A model generated the notes under the pieces. The model saw only the letters and a list, made by a program, of their open reading frames with translations. It did no database searches and was not told the DNA's origin. The translations under genes and the position numbers were made by a program. Below are positions 19,335 to 30,082 of a DNA stretch of 64,000 bases, one piece after another. Source of the DNA: Citrobacter sp. 18056 (GTDB taxonomy: Bacteria; Pseudomonadota; Gammaproteobacteria; Enterobacterales; Enterobacteriaceae). Numbering within the stretch: position 1 is the first letter of the stretch; each line of letters opens with the position of its first letter. Location of the stretch: positions 62,001-126,000 of the forward strand of contig CACSJR010000001.1 in assembly GCA_902706235.1 (NCBI GenBank). The letters are read 5' to 3'.

Positions 19335-20255
19335 ATGTTGAAATTTATTTTACGCCGCTGTCTGGAAGCAATTCCGACACTCTTTATCCTGATTACCATT
19401 TCCTTCTTTATGATGCGTCTGGCGCCGGGGAGTCCATTTACCGGCGAACGCACGCTGCCGCCTGAAGTCATGGCGAACATTGAAGCCAAATATCACCTGA
19501 ACGATCCTATCGGGGTCCAGTACTTCAATTATTTGAAGCAGCTGGCACACGGCGATTTTGGACCGTCATTCAAATATAAAGATTATTCCGTGAACGACCT
19601 GGTGGCCGCGAGCTTCCCGGTGTCGGCCAAATTAGGTTTTGCTGCATTCTTCCTCGCCGTAATCCTGGGTGTCAGCGCCGGGGTGATAGCCGCGCTGAAT
19701 CAAAATACCAAATGGGATTACGCCGTCATGGGGGTGGCGATGACCGGGGTGGTTATCCCGAGCTTCGTGGTCGCGCCATTGCTGGTGATGATATTTGCCA
19801 TCACGCTGCATTGGTTGCCGGGCGGTGGCTGGAACGGCGGGGCGTTGCAATACATGATCCTGCCGATGGTGGCGCTCTCTCTGGCCTATATAGCCAGCAT
19901 CGCGCGTATCACCCGTGGTTCGATGATTGAAGTCCTGCACTCCAACTTCATTCGTACCGCAAAGGCGAAAGGGTTGCCGATGCGCCGCATTATTCTGCGT
20001 CACGCGTTGAAACCAGCGCTGCTGCCAGTGCTCTCGTACATGGGGCCAGCGTTCGTGGGCATCATCACAGGTTCAATGGTCATCGAAACCATTTACGGCC
20101 TGCCGGGTATTGGTCAGCTGTTCGTGAATGGCGCGCTGAACCGCGATTATTCCCTGGTTCTGAGCCTGACCATTCTGGTCGGTGCGCTGACCATTCTGTT
20201 TAACGCGATCGTCGATGTGCTGTATGCCGTTATCGATCCGAAAATCCGTTACTGA
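19335..20255 (+). CDS. oppB: Oligopeptide ABC transporter permease OppB
   Basis: A 306-residue permease with six predicted helices and a BPD_transp_1 domain. The EAA loop coupling to the ATPases is visible around IRTAKAKGLPMRRIILRHALKPALLP. Pairs with OppC to form the channel. Starts 120 bases after oppA, past the stem-loop. Confidence 0.97.
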   Translation: MLKFILRRCLEAIPTLFILITISFFMMRLAPGSPFTGERTLPPEVMANIEAKYHLNDPIGVQYFNYLKQLAHGDFGPSFKYKDYSVNDLVAASFPVSAKLGFAAFFLAVILGVSAGVIAALNQNTKWDYAVMGVAMTGVVIPSFVVAPLLVMIFAITLHWLPGGGWNGGALQYMILPMVALSLAYIASIARITRGSMIEVLHSNFIRTAKAKGLPMRRIILRHALKPALLPVLSYMGPAFVGIITGSMVIETIYGLPGIGQLFVNGALNRDYSLVLSLTILVGALTILFNAIVDVLYAVIDPKIRY

Positions 20256-20269
20256 CACTGGAGTTCGCC

Positions 20270-21178
20270 ATGATGTTGAGTAAGAAAAACAGCGAGGCGC
20301 TGGAACACTTCAGTGAAAAACTGGAAGTCGAAGGCCGTAGCCTTTGGCAGGACGCCCGCCGTCGTTTTATGCATAACCGTGCGGCAGTTGCCAGCCTGAT
20401 TGTGCTGGTGGTTATCGCCCTGTTCGTAACGCTGGCCCCGATGCTGTCGCAGTTCAGCTACTTCGATACCGACTGGAACATGATGTCCAGCGCCCCTGAT
20501 ATGCCTTCCGGGCACTATTTCGGGACCGATTCATCCGGCCGTGATTTATTAGTGCGTGTCGCGATTGGTGGTCGAATTTCGCTGATGGTCGGGATCGCCG
20601 CAGCGCTGGTGGCAGTAGTCCTTGGGACGCTGTACGGTTCACTCTCCGGCTACCTCGGCGGAAAAGTGGACTCCGTGATGATGCGCCTGCTGGAGATCCT
20701 GAACTCCTTCCCGTTCATGTTCTTCGTTATTTTGCTGGTAACGTTCTTCGGCCAAAACATCCTGCTTATCTTCGTGGCAATCGGGATGGTCTCCTGGCTG
20801 GATATGGCGCGTATCGTGCGCGGTCAGACCTTAAGCCTGAAGCGCAAAGAGTTTATCGAAGCGGCGCAGGTGGGTGGTGTCTCAACCGCAAATATTGTTG
20901 TGCGCCATATCGTGCCAAACGTGCTGGGCGTGGTGGTGGTTTACGCTTCACTGCTGGTGCCAAGCATGATCCTGTTTGAATCGTTCCTGAGCTTCCTCGG
21001 TCTGGGTACCCAGGAGCCGCTCAGCAGCTGGGGCGCATTACTGAGTGATGGCGCCAACTCCATGGAAGTCTCTCCATGGCTGCTGCTGTATCCGGCAGGT
21101 TTCCTGGTGGTAACCCTGTTCTGTTTCAACTTTATCGGCGATGGCCTGCGTGATGCCCTCGACCCGAAAGACCGCTAA
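20270..21178 (+). CDS. oppC: Oligopeptide ABC transporter permease OppC
   Basis: A 302-residue permease. The N-terminal cytoplasmic segment is followed by six helices, and the EAA loop is near FIEAAQVGGVSTANIVVRHIVPN. Two ATGs occur in tandem; the first, with GGAG upstream, matches E. coli OppC (MMLSKKNSE). Fourteen bases separate it from oppB. Confidence 0.97.
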   Translation: MMLSKKNSEALEHFSEKLEVEGRSLWQDARRRFMHNRAAVASLIVLVVIALFVTLAPMLSQFSYFDTDWNMMSSAPDMPSGHYFGTDSSGRDLLVRVAIGGRISLMVGIAAALVAVVLGTLYGSLSGYLGGKVDSVMMRLLEILNSFPFMFFVILLVTFFGQNILLIFVAIGMVSWLDMARIVRGQTLSLKRKEFIEAAQVGGVSTANIVVRHIVPNVLGVVVVYASLLVPSMILFESFLSFLGLGTQEPLSSWGALLSDGANSMEVSPWLLLYPAGFLVVTLFCFNFIGDGLRDALDPKDR

Positions 21179-21189
21179 GGAGTGATGCC

Positions 21190-22200
21190 ATGAGCACGAT
21201 TGAAATGGTTAACGCCCCGCAGCAGCAACAATCTGGCCTGCTGCTGGACGTAAAAGATTTACGCGTAACGTTTGCCACTGCAGACGGCGACGTGACGGCG
21301 GTAAATGATCTGAATTTCAGCCTGAAAGCGGGCGAAACGCTGGGGATCGTCGGCGAATCCGGTTCCGGTAAATCTCAGACCGCGTTTGCACTGATGGGTC
21401 TGCTGGCGAAGAACGGCCGCATTGGCGGCGTCGCTTCTTTTAACGGTCGTCAGATCCTGAATCTGCCGGAGAAAGAGCTTAACCGCCTGCGCGCCGAACA
21501 GATTTCGATGATTTTCCAGGATCCGATGACGTCCCTGAACCCGTACATGCGGGTGGGGGAGCAGCTGATGGAAGTGCTGATGCTGCACAAAGGCATGGGC
21601 AAAGCCGAAGCGTTTGAAGAGTCTGTGCGGATGCTGGATGCGGTTAAAATGCCGGAAGCGCGTAAGCGTATGCGCATGTATCCGCACGAGTTTTCTGGTG
21701 GTATGCGCCAGCGTGTGATGATCGCCATGGCGCTGCTGTGTCGGCCAAAACTGCTGATCGCGGATGAACCGACGACTGCACTGGACGTGACCGTTCAGGC
21801 GCAAATCATGACCCTGCTGAATGAGCTGAAAAGCGAATTCAACACCGCCATCATTATGATCACGCACGATCTCGGCGTTGTGGCCGGGATCTGCGACAAA
21901 GTGCTGGTGATGTACGCCGGGCGCACCATGGAATATGGCAACGCGCGCGACGTGTTTTATCACCCGGCACACCCATATTCGATGGGGCTGCTTAACGCGG
22001 TGCCGCGTCTGGATGCGGAAGGCGAAGCGCTGTTGACCATTCCAGGCAACCCGCCAAACCTGATGCGTCTGCCGAAAGGCTGCCCGTTCCAGCCGCGTTG
22101 CCCGCATGCGATGGAAATCTGCAACACGGCTCCGCCTCTGGAGGCGTTCGCGCCTGGCCGTTTACGCGCCTGCTTTAAACCGGTGGGGGATCTGGTATGA
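21190..22200 (+). CDS. oppD: Oligopeptide ABC transporter ATPase OppD
   Basis: A 336-residue ATPase. Walker A GESGSGKS, signature FSGGMRQRV, and Walker B LLIADEPTTALD are visible. The C-terminal oligo_HPY domain has GCPFQPRCPHAMEIC, Cys residues like those that bind a 4Fe-4S cluster in related peptide-transporter ATPases. Stop overlaps the oppF start by 4 bases (ATGA). Confidence 0.97.
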   Translation: MSTIEMVNAPQQQQSGLLLDVKDLRVTFATADGDVTAVNDLNFSLKAGETLGIVGESGSGKSQTAFALMGLLAKNGRIGGVASFNGRQILNLPEKELNRLRAEQISMIFQDPMTSLNPYMRVGEQLMEVLMLHKGMGKAEAFEESVRMLDAVKMPEARKRMRMYPHEFSGGMRQRVMIAMALLCRPKLLIADEPTTALDVTVQAQIMTLLNELKSEFNTAIIMITHDLGVVAGICDKVLVMYAGRTMEYGNARDVFYHPAHPYSMGLLNAVPRLDAEGEALLTIPGNPPNLMRLPKGCPFQPRCPHAMEICNTAPPLEAFAPGRLRACFKPVGDLV

Positions 22201-23201
22201 ACGCCGTGACTGAAGATAAAAAAGTTCTGCTCGAAATTGCCGATCTGAAAGTGCACTTTGACATCAAAGACGGCAAACAGTGGTTCTGGCAGCCCTCGAA
22301 AACCCTGAAGGCGGTCGATGGTGTAACGCTGCGACTGTATGAAGGTGAAACGCTGGGCGTGGTCGGAGAATCAGGCTGTGGTAAATCGACCTTTGCCCGC
22401 GCCATTATCGGTCTGGTGAAAGCCACAGAGGGGCGTGTCGCCTGGCTGGGTAAAGATTTACTGGGCATGAAGCCGGACGAATGGCGTGCTGTGCGCAGCG
22501 ACATTCAGATGATTTTCCAGGATCCGCTGGCTTCCCTGAATCCGCGTATGAATATCGGCGATATCATCGCCGAGCCACTGCGCACCTATCATCCGAAAAT
22601 GCCGCGTCAGGAAGTCCGTGACCGCGTGAAGGCAATGATGATGAAAGTAGGCCTGCTGCCGAACCTCATCAACCGTTACCCGCATGAATTTTCCGGCGGT
22701 CAGTGTCAGCGTATCGGTATCGCCCGCGCGCTGATTCTTGAACCAAAACTGATTATCTGTGATGAACCGGTTTCGGCGCTGGACGTGTCGATTCAGGCAC
22801 AGGTGGTAAACCTGCTCCAGCAGCTGCAACGTGAAATGGGTCTGTCACTGATTTTCATCGCCCACGATCTGGCGGTGGTAAAACACATCTCCGATCGTGT
22901 GCTGGTGATGTATCTGGGCCATGCGGTAGAACTTGGAACCTACGATCAGGTTTACCACAATCCGCTGCACCCTTACACCAAAGCGCTGATGTCCGCGGTA
23001 CCCATTCCCGACCCGGATCTGGAAAAGAACAAAAAGATACAATTATTGGAAGGTGAGTTACCGTCGCCTATCAACCCGCCGTCAGGCTGCGTATTCCGCA
23101 CCCGCTGCCCGATTGCCGGGCCGGAATGCGCGAAAACGCGACCGGTTCTGGAGGGTAGCTTCCGACACGCCGTTTCCTGTCTGAAGGTGGACCCGCTATA
23201 A
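22197..23201 (+). CDS. oppF: Oligopeptide ABC transporter ATPase OppF
   Basis: A 334-residue partner of OppD, same architecture: Walker A GESGCGKST, signature FSGGQCQRI, Walker B LIICDEPVSALD, C-terminal oligo_HPY region with CVFRTRCPIAGPEC. Last gene of the opp operon, followed directly by a terminator. Confidence 0.97.
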   Translation: MNAVTEDKKVLLEIADLKVHFDIKDGKQWFWQPSKTLKAVDGVTLRLYEGETLGVVGESGCGKSTFARAIIGLVKATEGRVAWLGKDLLGMKPDEWRAVRSDIQMIFQDPLASLNPRMNIGDIIAEPLRTYHPKMPRQEVRDRVKAMMMKVGLLPNLINRYPHEFSGGQCQRIGIARALILEPKLIICDEPVSALDVSIQAQVVNLLQQLQREMGLSLIFIAHDLAVVKHISDRVLVMYLGHAVELGTYDQVYHNPLHPYTKALMSAVPIPDPDLEKNKKIQLLEGELPSPINPPSGCVFRTRCPIAGPECAKTRPVLEGSFRHAVSCLKVDPL

Positions 23202-23207
23202 TCTCCC

Positions 23208-23233
23208 GGGCTGACAAATGTCAGCCCTTTTTA
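23208..23233 (+). terminator. opp operon terminator
   Basis: GGGCTGAC, loop AAAT, GTCAGCCC, then TTTTTATT. The channel gene begins 13 bases later, so it needs its own promoter or read-through. Confidence 0.88.
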
Positions 23234-23246
23234 TTGTGAGGTTATT

Positions 23247-24089
23247 GTGCCCGTCGCCCCATCTTCACTCCGCCAGCGTCTTTACCGCATTCTGTTTGAT
23301 CAAAGTACCCGCAGCGGACGTCGCGTCGAGGCGTTGTGCGGTTTTTTTGCGCTATTCAGCGTCGTGATTATTTTTGTCGAATCGGCATTAGATTCTCATT
23401 ACCATCTGACTTTCGATCAGTGGCACACCTTTGTCTATCTGGAACTGCTCATCACGGTGGTATTTACCGCTGAGTATTTTCTTCGAGTGTTGTGCTGGTC
23501 GCAACCCGCGAAATATGTATTCAGCTTTTGGGGAATAATCGATTTAATCACCGTGCTGCCGATGTATGTTCTTTGGCTATGGCCGGAAATAAGCGTGAAT
23601 TATGTTTTCGCCTGGCGGGCATTAAGAACCATTCGGATTCTGCGCGTGCTAAAGCTGCTGCGCTATATGTCATCGCTGCGGATCTTCTGGCTGGCGATTG
23701 TCAGCGCCCGTCATCAATTAATGGTGTTCTATTTCTTAATCGCGATTGTGATGGTGGTCTTTGGCTCGCTGATGTACGGCATCGAAGGCCCTGAAAATGG
23801 CTTTGTGACCTTAGGGGCGTCGGTGTACTGGGCGGTGGTAACCGCCACTACCGTGGGCTACGGCGATATCGCCCCACATACTGGTGTCGGACGGTTTGTC
23901 GCCTCGCTGCTCATTTTGATTGGTTACTCGGTCATCGCCATTCCAACCGGGTTAATTACTACCCATATGAGTAATGAATATCAGAACCGTCGTAGTACGC
24001 GTATATGCCCGAAATGTCGGCATACCGGGCATGAAAAAAATGCCAATTACTGCAGCACCTGTGGCACGTCATTACCGGAAGGGAAATAA
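23247..24089 (+). CDS. Six-helix voltage-gated K+ channel-like protein with C-terminal zinc ribbon
   Basis: A 280-residue ion_trans-family protein starting with GTG after GAGG. Hydrophobic segments start near residue 30. An S4-like helix carries regularly spaced arginines (residues 124-140, RALRTIRILRVLKLLR), and the pore has the canonical K+ filter TVGYGD at 202-207. It has no RCK/TrkA-N domain, unlike E. coli Kch (417 aa). Instead the tail (254-272) has CPKC and CSTC, a zinc-ribbon-like pair. Related proteins are annotated in other enterobacteria only as ion transporters. K-12 has no gene at this position between oppF and yciU; it has kch between yciY and yciI, where this genome has none. 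Function as a K+ channel is inferred from the filter; gating by the ribbon is unknown. Confidence 0.88.
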   Translation: MPVAPSSLRQRLYRILFDQSTRSGRRVEALCGFFALFSVVIIFVESALDSHYHLTFDQWHTFVYLELLITVVFTAEYFLRVLCWSQPAKYVFSFWGIIDLITVLPMYVLWLWPEISVNYVFAWRALRTIRILRVLKLLRYMSSLRIFWLAIVSARHQLMVFYFLIAIVMVVFGSLMYGIEGPENGFVTLGASVYWAVVTATTVGYGDIAPHTGVGRFVASLLILIGYSVIAIPTGLITTHMSNEYQNRRSTRICPKCRHTGHEKNANYCSTCGTSLPEGK

Positions 24090-24111
24090 AAAAGGCTGCG
24101 TAAGCAGCCTT
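24084..24111 (-). terminator. Terminator shared by the channel gene and yciU
   Basis: AAGGCTGC, GTAA, GCAGCCTT. On the minus strand it is followed by a long T run (the A run at 24085-24093), so it ends yciU; it may also end the channel transcript. It overlaps the channel stop codon. Confidence 0.8.
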
Positions 24112-24131
24112 ATATTGTTCATATTCTGCGA

Positions 24132-25956
<1,825 letters not shown>

Positions 25957-26094
25957 AAAAAATCCTTTTGAAAGCCTGTCGTTAAGAGTTTACGCGTACG
26001 GATTCATCTGGCAAATAAAAACAGGCGGCAAAAGCACTGGTCAGCCGGGCGCAAGGGTTTATAATGTGCGCTCTTTCATCTCTGAGATGTTGAA

Positions 26095-26268
26095 ATGAAG
26101 CGTAGCAGAAACGAAGTGGGGCGCTGGCGGATGCTGAGACAAGCCAGCCGTCGCAAAGCGCGTTGGCTGGAAGGTCAGTCGCGCCGCAACATGCGTATCC
26201 ACTCAATCAGAAAATGTTTGGGCGCGCGGCAGCGAAATTCACTGCTCTTCGCAATCTACGAATTCTGA
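26095..26268 (+). CDS. yciY: Small basic protein YciY
   Basis: A 57-residue, very Arg-rich protein beginning MKRSRNEVGRWRML and ending LLFAIYEF, closely resembling the E. coli YciY sequence as I recall it. Function unknown. SD is weak (GAGATG). It is divergent from clsA and converges on yciI. In K-12 kch lies next to it; here there are only 49 bases to yciI. Confidence 0.85.
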   Translation: MKRSRNEVGRWRMLRQASRRKARWLEGQSRRNMRIHSIRKCLGARQRNSLLFAIYEF

Positions 26269-26271
26269 TAA

Positions 26272-26305
26272 CAAAAAAAGGCACCGCATGCGGTGCCTCT
26301 TGTTT
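26272..26305 (-). terminator. Terminator between yciY and yciI
   Basis: A perfect 20-base palindrome AGGCACCGCATGCGGTGCCT at 26279-26298. The minus strand has seven T's directly after it (yciI) and the plus strand has a CTTGTTTTTT tail, so it probably works in both directions. Confidence 0.88.
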
Positions 26306-26317
26306 TTTGGGGGGTTA

Positions 26318-26614
26318 TCAGAACACTTTCTTGTACGGACGCACTTTCACATTCCCGTACACCGCCGCCGCAACGTACGGGTCGGCTTCAGCCCAGGCCT
26401 GGGCCGCTTCAAGCGACTCAAACTCTGCAATCACCGTCGAACCGCTAAAACCGGCTGCGCCAGGATCGTTACTGTCCACGGCGGGCATTGGGCCTGCGGT
26501 CAGCAGACGCCCTTCGTCGTGCAGCAACTGCAGACGGGCAAGATGAGCAGGGCGAACCGACGAACGTTTTTCCAGAGAGTCGGCGACATCTTCAGCATAA
26601 ATCACGTAAAGCAC
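26318..26614 (-). CDS. yciI: YciI-like (YCII domain) protein
   Basis: A 98-residue alpha-beta barrel-like protein. YCII-domain proteins sometimes act as dehydrochlorinases or in complexes, but the role of YciI is unknown. Starts with GTG (VLYVIYAED) after AAGGAC at good spacing, matching E. coli YciI in length and in [21 protein letters not shown]. An in-frame upstream ATG at 26680 gives 22 extra residues without similarity. Confidence 0.94.
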   Translation of the reverse strand: MLYVIYAEDVADSLEKRSSVRPAHLARLQLLHDEGRLLTAGPMPAVDSNDPGAAGFSGSTVIAEFESLEAAQAWAEADPYVAAAVYGNVKVRPYKKVF

Positions 26615-26768
26615 GGGTACAGTCCTTATCGGTAAATTGTCGAAACACGTTATTTGAAAGCGCGGATGACTGCAATGCAAAGATTCCTGGAGGCCTGACA
26701 GGGTGCGACAAGTGTGCTTTTTTTCGCCAACAGCGGCAGAAAGTTGACCGAAGATAAGATGGCTTATT

Positions 26769-26787
26769 GAATATGATTGCTATTTGC
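26769..26787 (+). promoter_or_regulatory. Fur-box-like element upstream of tonB
   Basis: GAATATGATTGCTATTTGC matches 11 of 19 positions of the Fur consensus and lies about 50-65 bases before the tonB start. E. coli tonB is Fur-repressed from a similar weak site. Confidence 0.55.
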
Positions 26788-26834
26788 ATTTAAAATCGAG
26801 GCATCATTTTTCAACTGCAGCGATTATGACTTCA

Positions 26835-27572
26835 ATGACCTTCGATATACCTCGCCGTTTTCCGTGGCCCACGTTGCTTTCTGTGGTCATTCACGGAGCC
26901 TTAGTGGCGGGTTTACTCTATACCTCGGTACATCAGGTTATTGAACTGCCCGCACCTGCGCAGCCTATTTCGGTGACGATGGTCGCACCGGCCGATCTGG
27001 AGCCGCCTCAGGCTGTTCAACCGCCTCCGCAGCCGGTCGTTGAACCTGAGCCGGAACCCGAACCTGAAGTGGTTCCTGAGCCGCCAAAAGAAGCGCCGGT
27101 GGTGATTCATAAGCCTGAACCTAAACCGAAGCCAAAGCCAAAGCCAAAGCCGAAACCGAAACCGGTGAAAAAGGTGGAACAGCCGAAGCCACAGCCGAAA
27201 CCGGTTGAGCCGCGTCCGGCGTCGCCATTTGAAAATTCGACGACCCAGAGCCGTCCGGCGACAAATACCGCGCCTGCACCCAGCAAACCGGCCGTAACCG
27301 CACCTACCGGCCCGCGGGCATTAAGCCGTGGTGAGCCGCAGTATCCGGCCCGCGCCCAGGCGTTGCGTATTGAAGGTAAAGTGCGCGTGAAGTTTGACGT
27401 TACGGCAGATGGCCGCGTGGATAATCTTGAGATCCTCTCAGCCCAGCCGTCGAACATGTTTGAGCGTGAGGTGAAAACCGCGATGCGCAAATGGCGCTAC
27501 GAACCGGGTAAACCGGGTTCGGGGATTGTCATGAATATTGAATTCCGCCTCAAAGGCGTTTCGATTAACTAG
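26835..27572 (+). CDS. tonB: Energy-transducing protein TonB
   Basis: A 245-residue inner-membrane-anchored protein that passes ExbBD-derived energy to TonB-dependent receptors, here HmuR and presumably BtuB elsewhere. A hydrophobic anchor (residues about 12-32, with the essential SxxxH seen as SVVIHGALV) is followed by a Pro-rich periplasmic spacer of Glu-Pro and Lys-Pro repeats, with seven consecutive KP units at DNA level, and a C-terminal TonB domain ending near [10 protein letters not shown]. Starts at MTFDIPRRF; an ATG three codons upstream (26826) is an equally possible start. Confidence 0.95.
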   Translation: MTFDIPRRFPWPTLLSVVIHGALVAGLLYTSVHQVIELPAPAQPISVTMVAPADLEPPQAVQPPPQPVVEPEPEPEPEVVPEPPKEAPVVIHKPEPKPKPKPKPKPKPKPVKKVEQPKPQPKPVEPRPASPFENSTTQSRPATNTAPAPSKPAVTAPTGPRALSRGEPQYPARAQALRIEGKVRVKFDVTADGRVDNLEILSAQPSNMFEREVKTAMRKWRYEPGKPGSGIVMNIEFRLKGVSIN

Positions 27573-27589
27573 CACAGCAATTAATAAAA

Positions 27590-27619
27590 CAAGCCCCGTT
27601 AAAAAACGGGGCTTGTTTT
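27590..27619. terminator. Bidirectional terminator between tonB and yniA
   Basis: CAAGCCCCGTT and AACGGGGCTTG form an 11-bp stem with loop AAAA, followed by TTTT on the plus strand. It fills most of the short gap and lies exactly at the synteny breakpoint. Confidence 0.85.
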
Positions 27620-28475
27620 ATGCGGCCAGCACGCGATCCAGTGCCTTTTGCGCGTTCACCAGATGCTGCCCGCCGAACAGAATGGCGCGGTTAAGCAACG
27701 TGTAGAGCTGGTAAACCGGCTGCCGGTCGAGAAAATCAAGTGGTAGCGGCGAGACCGCTTGATAGCCATCATAAATTTGCGGCGGTTGTTCCGGGTGCAG
27801 CGGTAGCATCGCTAAATCGCATTCACGGTCGCCCCAATAGCAGGCCGGGTCGAAAATATAGGGGCCAGACGGGCCGAGTGCGCAGTTGCCAGACCACAAA
27901 TCGCCGTGCAGCAGCGAAGGCTGGGGCTGGTGCGAACTCAGACGCTGGTGGATGTGCTCGACGATGGCATCAATGTTTCCGAACGCGAGGCCTTTTTCGG
28001 CGGCGAGCTCCAGCTGCCAGCCAATGCGCTGTTCCGCAAAGAAGGTTGACCAGCGTCGTTGCCAGGCATTGGGTTGAGGCGTAGTGGAAAGGTCGTTGTC
28101 GAAATCGAGGCCAAACTGCGGTTGCTCGCTCCATTGATGAAGACGAGCCAGCTGCTGGCCGAGCAGGAAGGCGTTGTGCGCATCCAGTGGTCGGGGGGGA
28201 AGAAACTCCATCACCACAAAGCTGTAATCACGGTCACTGCCAACGGCGTACACCTCGGGTACGGCAACGGTTTCGCTACGCGCCAGCAGATCGAGTTGAT
28301 CGGCTTCCGCAGTGAAGATGGGCAGCATTTCTCGCTCATCGCATTTGACGAAATAGTCCTGACCGCTGACGCGTAAATGCCATGCGGCGTGGATTTCTCC
28401 GCCGGGCAGTTCATTGCGCAGCTCGATTTCGCCGTCTCCGTGCTCTTTCAACAGGCTACAGATCGCTTGCCACAT
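27618..28475 (-). CDS. yniA: Fructosamine kinase family protein YniA
   Basis: A 285-residue protein of the APH/fructosamine-3-kinase fold. Catalytic-loop HGDLWSGN and metal-binding FDPACYWGDRE are present, so kinase activity on glycated amines or a ribulosamine/erythrulosamine is likely; the in vivo substrate is unproven. The start at MWQAICSLL (28475), with GGGAG in front, matches E. coli YniA (286 aa); an ATG five codons earlier contains that SD. Converges on tonB. Confidence 0.94.
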   Translation of the reverse strand: MWQAICSLLKEHGDGEIELRNELPGGEIHAAWHLRVSGQDYFVKCDEREMLPIFTAEADQLDLLARSETVAVPEVYAVGSDRDYSFVVMEFLPPRPLDAHNAFLLGQQLARLHQWSEQPQFGLDFDNDLSTTPQPNAWQRRWSTFFAEQRIGWQLELAAEKGLAFGNIDAIVEHIHQRLSSHQPQPSLLHGDLWSGNCALGPSGPYIFDPACYWGDRECDLAMLPLHPEQPPQIYDGYQAVSPLPLDFLDRQPVYQLYTLLNRAILFGGQHLVNAQKALDRVLAA

Positions 28476-28545
28476 GCTCTCTCTCCCCATGTTTTCTGCC
28501 AGATCATAAGGTTAGCGCATAAATGCGGTGGAAAAACTCGAACTG

Positions 28546-28561
28546 ACGCACAACTGTGCGT
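28546..28561 (-). terminator. Palindromic stem-loop after ydiZ
   Basis: ACGCACA-AC-TGTGCGT, a perfect 7-bp inverted repeat directly after the ydiZ stop. It has no good T run on the minus strand, so it may be a weak terminator or an mRNA-stabilising hairpin. Confidence 0.4.
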
Positions 28562-28562
28562 T

Positions 28563-28865
28563 TTAACTTGCCGTATTGGTCGTGTTGTCCTGCAGCCAGT
28601 GTTCAAAGGTCACAACGCTGACGTCAGGCTGGTGGCCAATTGCGGTTTCCGCCAGGCCGGTGGTCAGGGCTTTGATATCGTCTTCACTTTGCGGACTGAC
28701 GAGGCCAAACGTATTGGTGCCCAGATCGTGTACTTTACCGTCGTCGTCGCTCAACGTCAGCGTAAACCCGGCGCGGGTCAGATGGTTATTGAGCTCATTG
28801 ATTTCGGTCAGCGTCTGTTCATGAAAACTGACGGTTACCACGTAACGCGTGATTTCGCCGCTCAT
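28563..28865 (-). CDS. ydiZ: Conserved protein YdiZ
   Basis: A 100-residue hypothetical protein slightly longer than E. coli YdiZ (96). It has a predicted alpha-beta fold and no membrane segment. It lies between pfkB and yniA, as in E. coli; function unknown. Confidence 0.88.
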   Translation of the reverse strand: MSGEITRYVVTVSFHEQTLTEINELNNHLTRAGFTLTLSDDDGKVHDLGTNTFGLVSPQSEDDIKALTTGLAETAIGHQPDVSVVTFEHWLQDNTTNTAS

Positions 28866-28924
28866 CGGGAACCTCGTTGTTAAGCATGGAGTTTTATAGC
28901 ATAGCCGATTACCGTGATTTTTCG

Positions 28925-28950
28925 ACTCCCGCCACGGTTGCCACGGGAGT
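28925..28950 (-). terminator. Stem-loop after pfkB
   Basis: ACTCCCG and CGGGAGT form a 7-bp stem with a 12-base loop, 6 bases after the pfkB stop. There is no T run, so it may be a stabilising hairpin rather than an intrinsic terminator. Confidence 0.4.
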
Positions 28951-28955
28951 GACGG

Positions 28956-29888
28956 TCAGCTTCGGCACAAGTAATCGTAAATCGTTCGCGTGTTTTCCAG
29001 TGAGCACAAACGCGTGCCCTGGTTGATGGTCGCGGCACTCCCGGCGGCCACGCCGTAACGGACCATTTCGTCGAGCGACGCGCTTTCAGCAAGTTTCAGG
29101 GTCATTGCGCCGACCATGCTGTCACCAGCCCCGACTGTGCTCTGGCTTTTAACCGGTGGCGGTACGACCTGCACGCTTCCAGTAGCGTCGACACCCAGGG
29201 CTCCTTGTGGTCCCAATGAGACCACGACGCGTCGCGCTTTTCCGCTGCGGACAATCTCTTCGGCAGCTTTACGTACGTCATCAGGCTGGGTTAATTCCCG
29301 CTGCACCAGTGCGCTCAGTTCTTTCTGATTCGGTTTCACCAGCTCAATGCCGCCGACGTCCAGCGCGGCGGAAAGGGCGTCGCCGGAGCTGTCCACCACG
29401 CAGCGTATGCCATGCTGCTGGGCCGATTTGATAAGCTCTACCAGCCTCGCAACGCCCACGCCCGGCGGCAGACTGCCGCTGATCACCAGAATAGCGCCAA
29501 CTTCGATTTGCAGGACTTTCAGTTCAATCCGGCGGAATTCGTCTTCATTTAACGCAGCACCAGGCATCACAAAGCGATACTGTTCACCGCTGGTTTCGAC
29601 ATGCACGTGCAGGTTTTGACGTGTCCAGTCATGAGCGGAGACCGTTTGCACCGGCACTTGCTCATCAGCCAGCAGGGAGATCAGATGCTCGCCGGTGGCG
29701 CCACCAGCCGGGAAAATCGCCGTGGATTTTCCGCCGAGAAACGTAATGGCGCGGGCAACGTTTATCCCTCCGCCGCCGGGTTCAAACACCGGGGCGCTAC
29801 AGCGTAATTTGCCTTCAGGATAGATTTGCGGAGTCAGCGTTGCGCTGTCGAGAGAGGGTGCCAGCGTAAGCGTATAGATGTTAACCAT
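28956..29888 (-). CDS. pfkB: 6-phosphofructokinase II
   Basis: A 310-residue PfkB/ribokinase-family kinase that phosphorylates fructose-6-phosphate (and tagatose-6-phosphate in related enzymes). The glycine-rich start GGGGINVA (near residue 37) and the active-site signature VGAGDSMVGAM with catalytic Asp are present. SD GGAGG lies 8 bases before the ATG. Divergent from ydiY across 316 bases. Confidence 0.96.
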   Translation of the reverse strand: MVNIYTLTLAPSLDSATLTPQIYPEGKLRCSAPVFEPGGGGINVARAITFLGGKSTAIFPAGGATGEHLISLLADEQVPVQTVSAHDWTRQNLHVHVETSGEQYRFVMPGAALNEDEFRRIELKVLQIEVGAILVISGSLPPGVGVARLVELIKSAQQHGIRCVVDSSGDALSAALDVGGIELVKPNQKELSALVQRELTQPDDVRKAAEEIVRSGKARRVVVSLGPQGALGVDATGSVQVVPPPVKSQSTVGAGDSMVGAMTLKLAESASLDEMVRYGVAAGSAATINQGTRLCSLENTRTIYDYLCRS

Positions 29889-30082
29889 TCGATTACCTCC
29901 ATTTATGACCCAGACGAGTCGCCGATTTTATGGTCAGCGGTAAGCCTGGCACCTTACGGGAGGTTAAGAAAGTGACAAGAATATGATTTTTCGCAAATTT
30001 ACAATCCTTTCTGGCTGCGTTTATATATGAAATAAAATGCTATTTGAGATCCCTCTTATTCAAAAAATGAAACAAGAATTCA

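Noticed and set aside
27100-27200. Lys-Pro codon repeat in tonB as a simple-sequence phase-variation tract
   Set aside because: The repeat unit is 6 bases (AAGCCA/AAACCG variants), so slippage changes repeat number without a frameshift; such tracts are normal in TonB.
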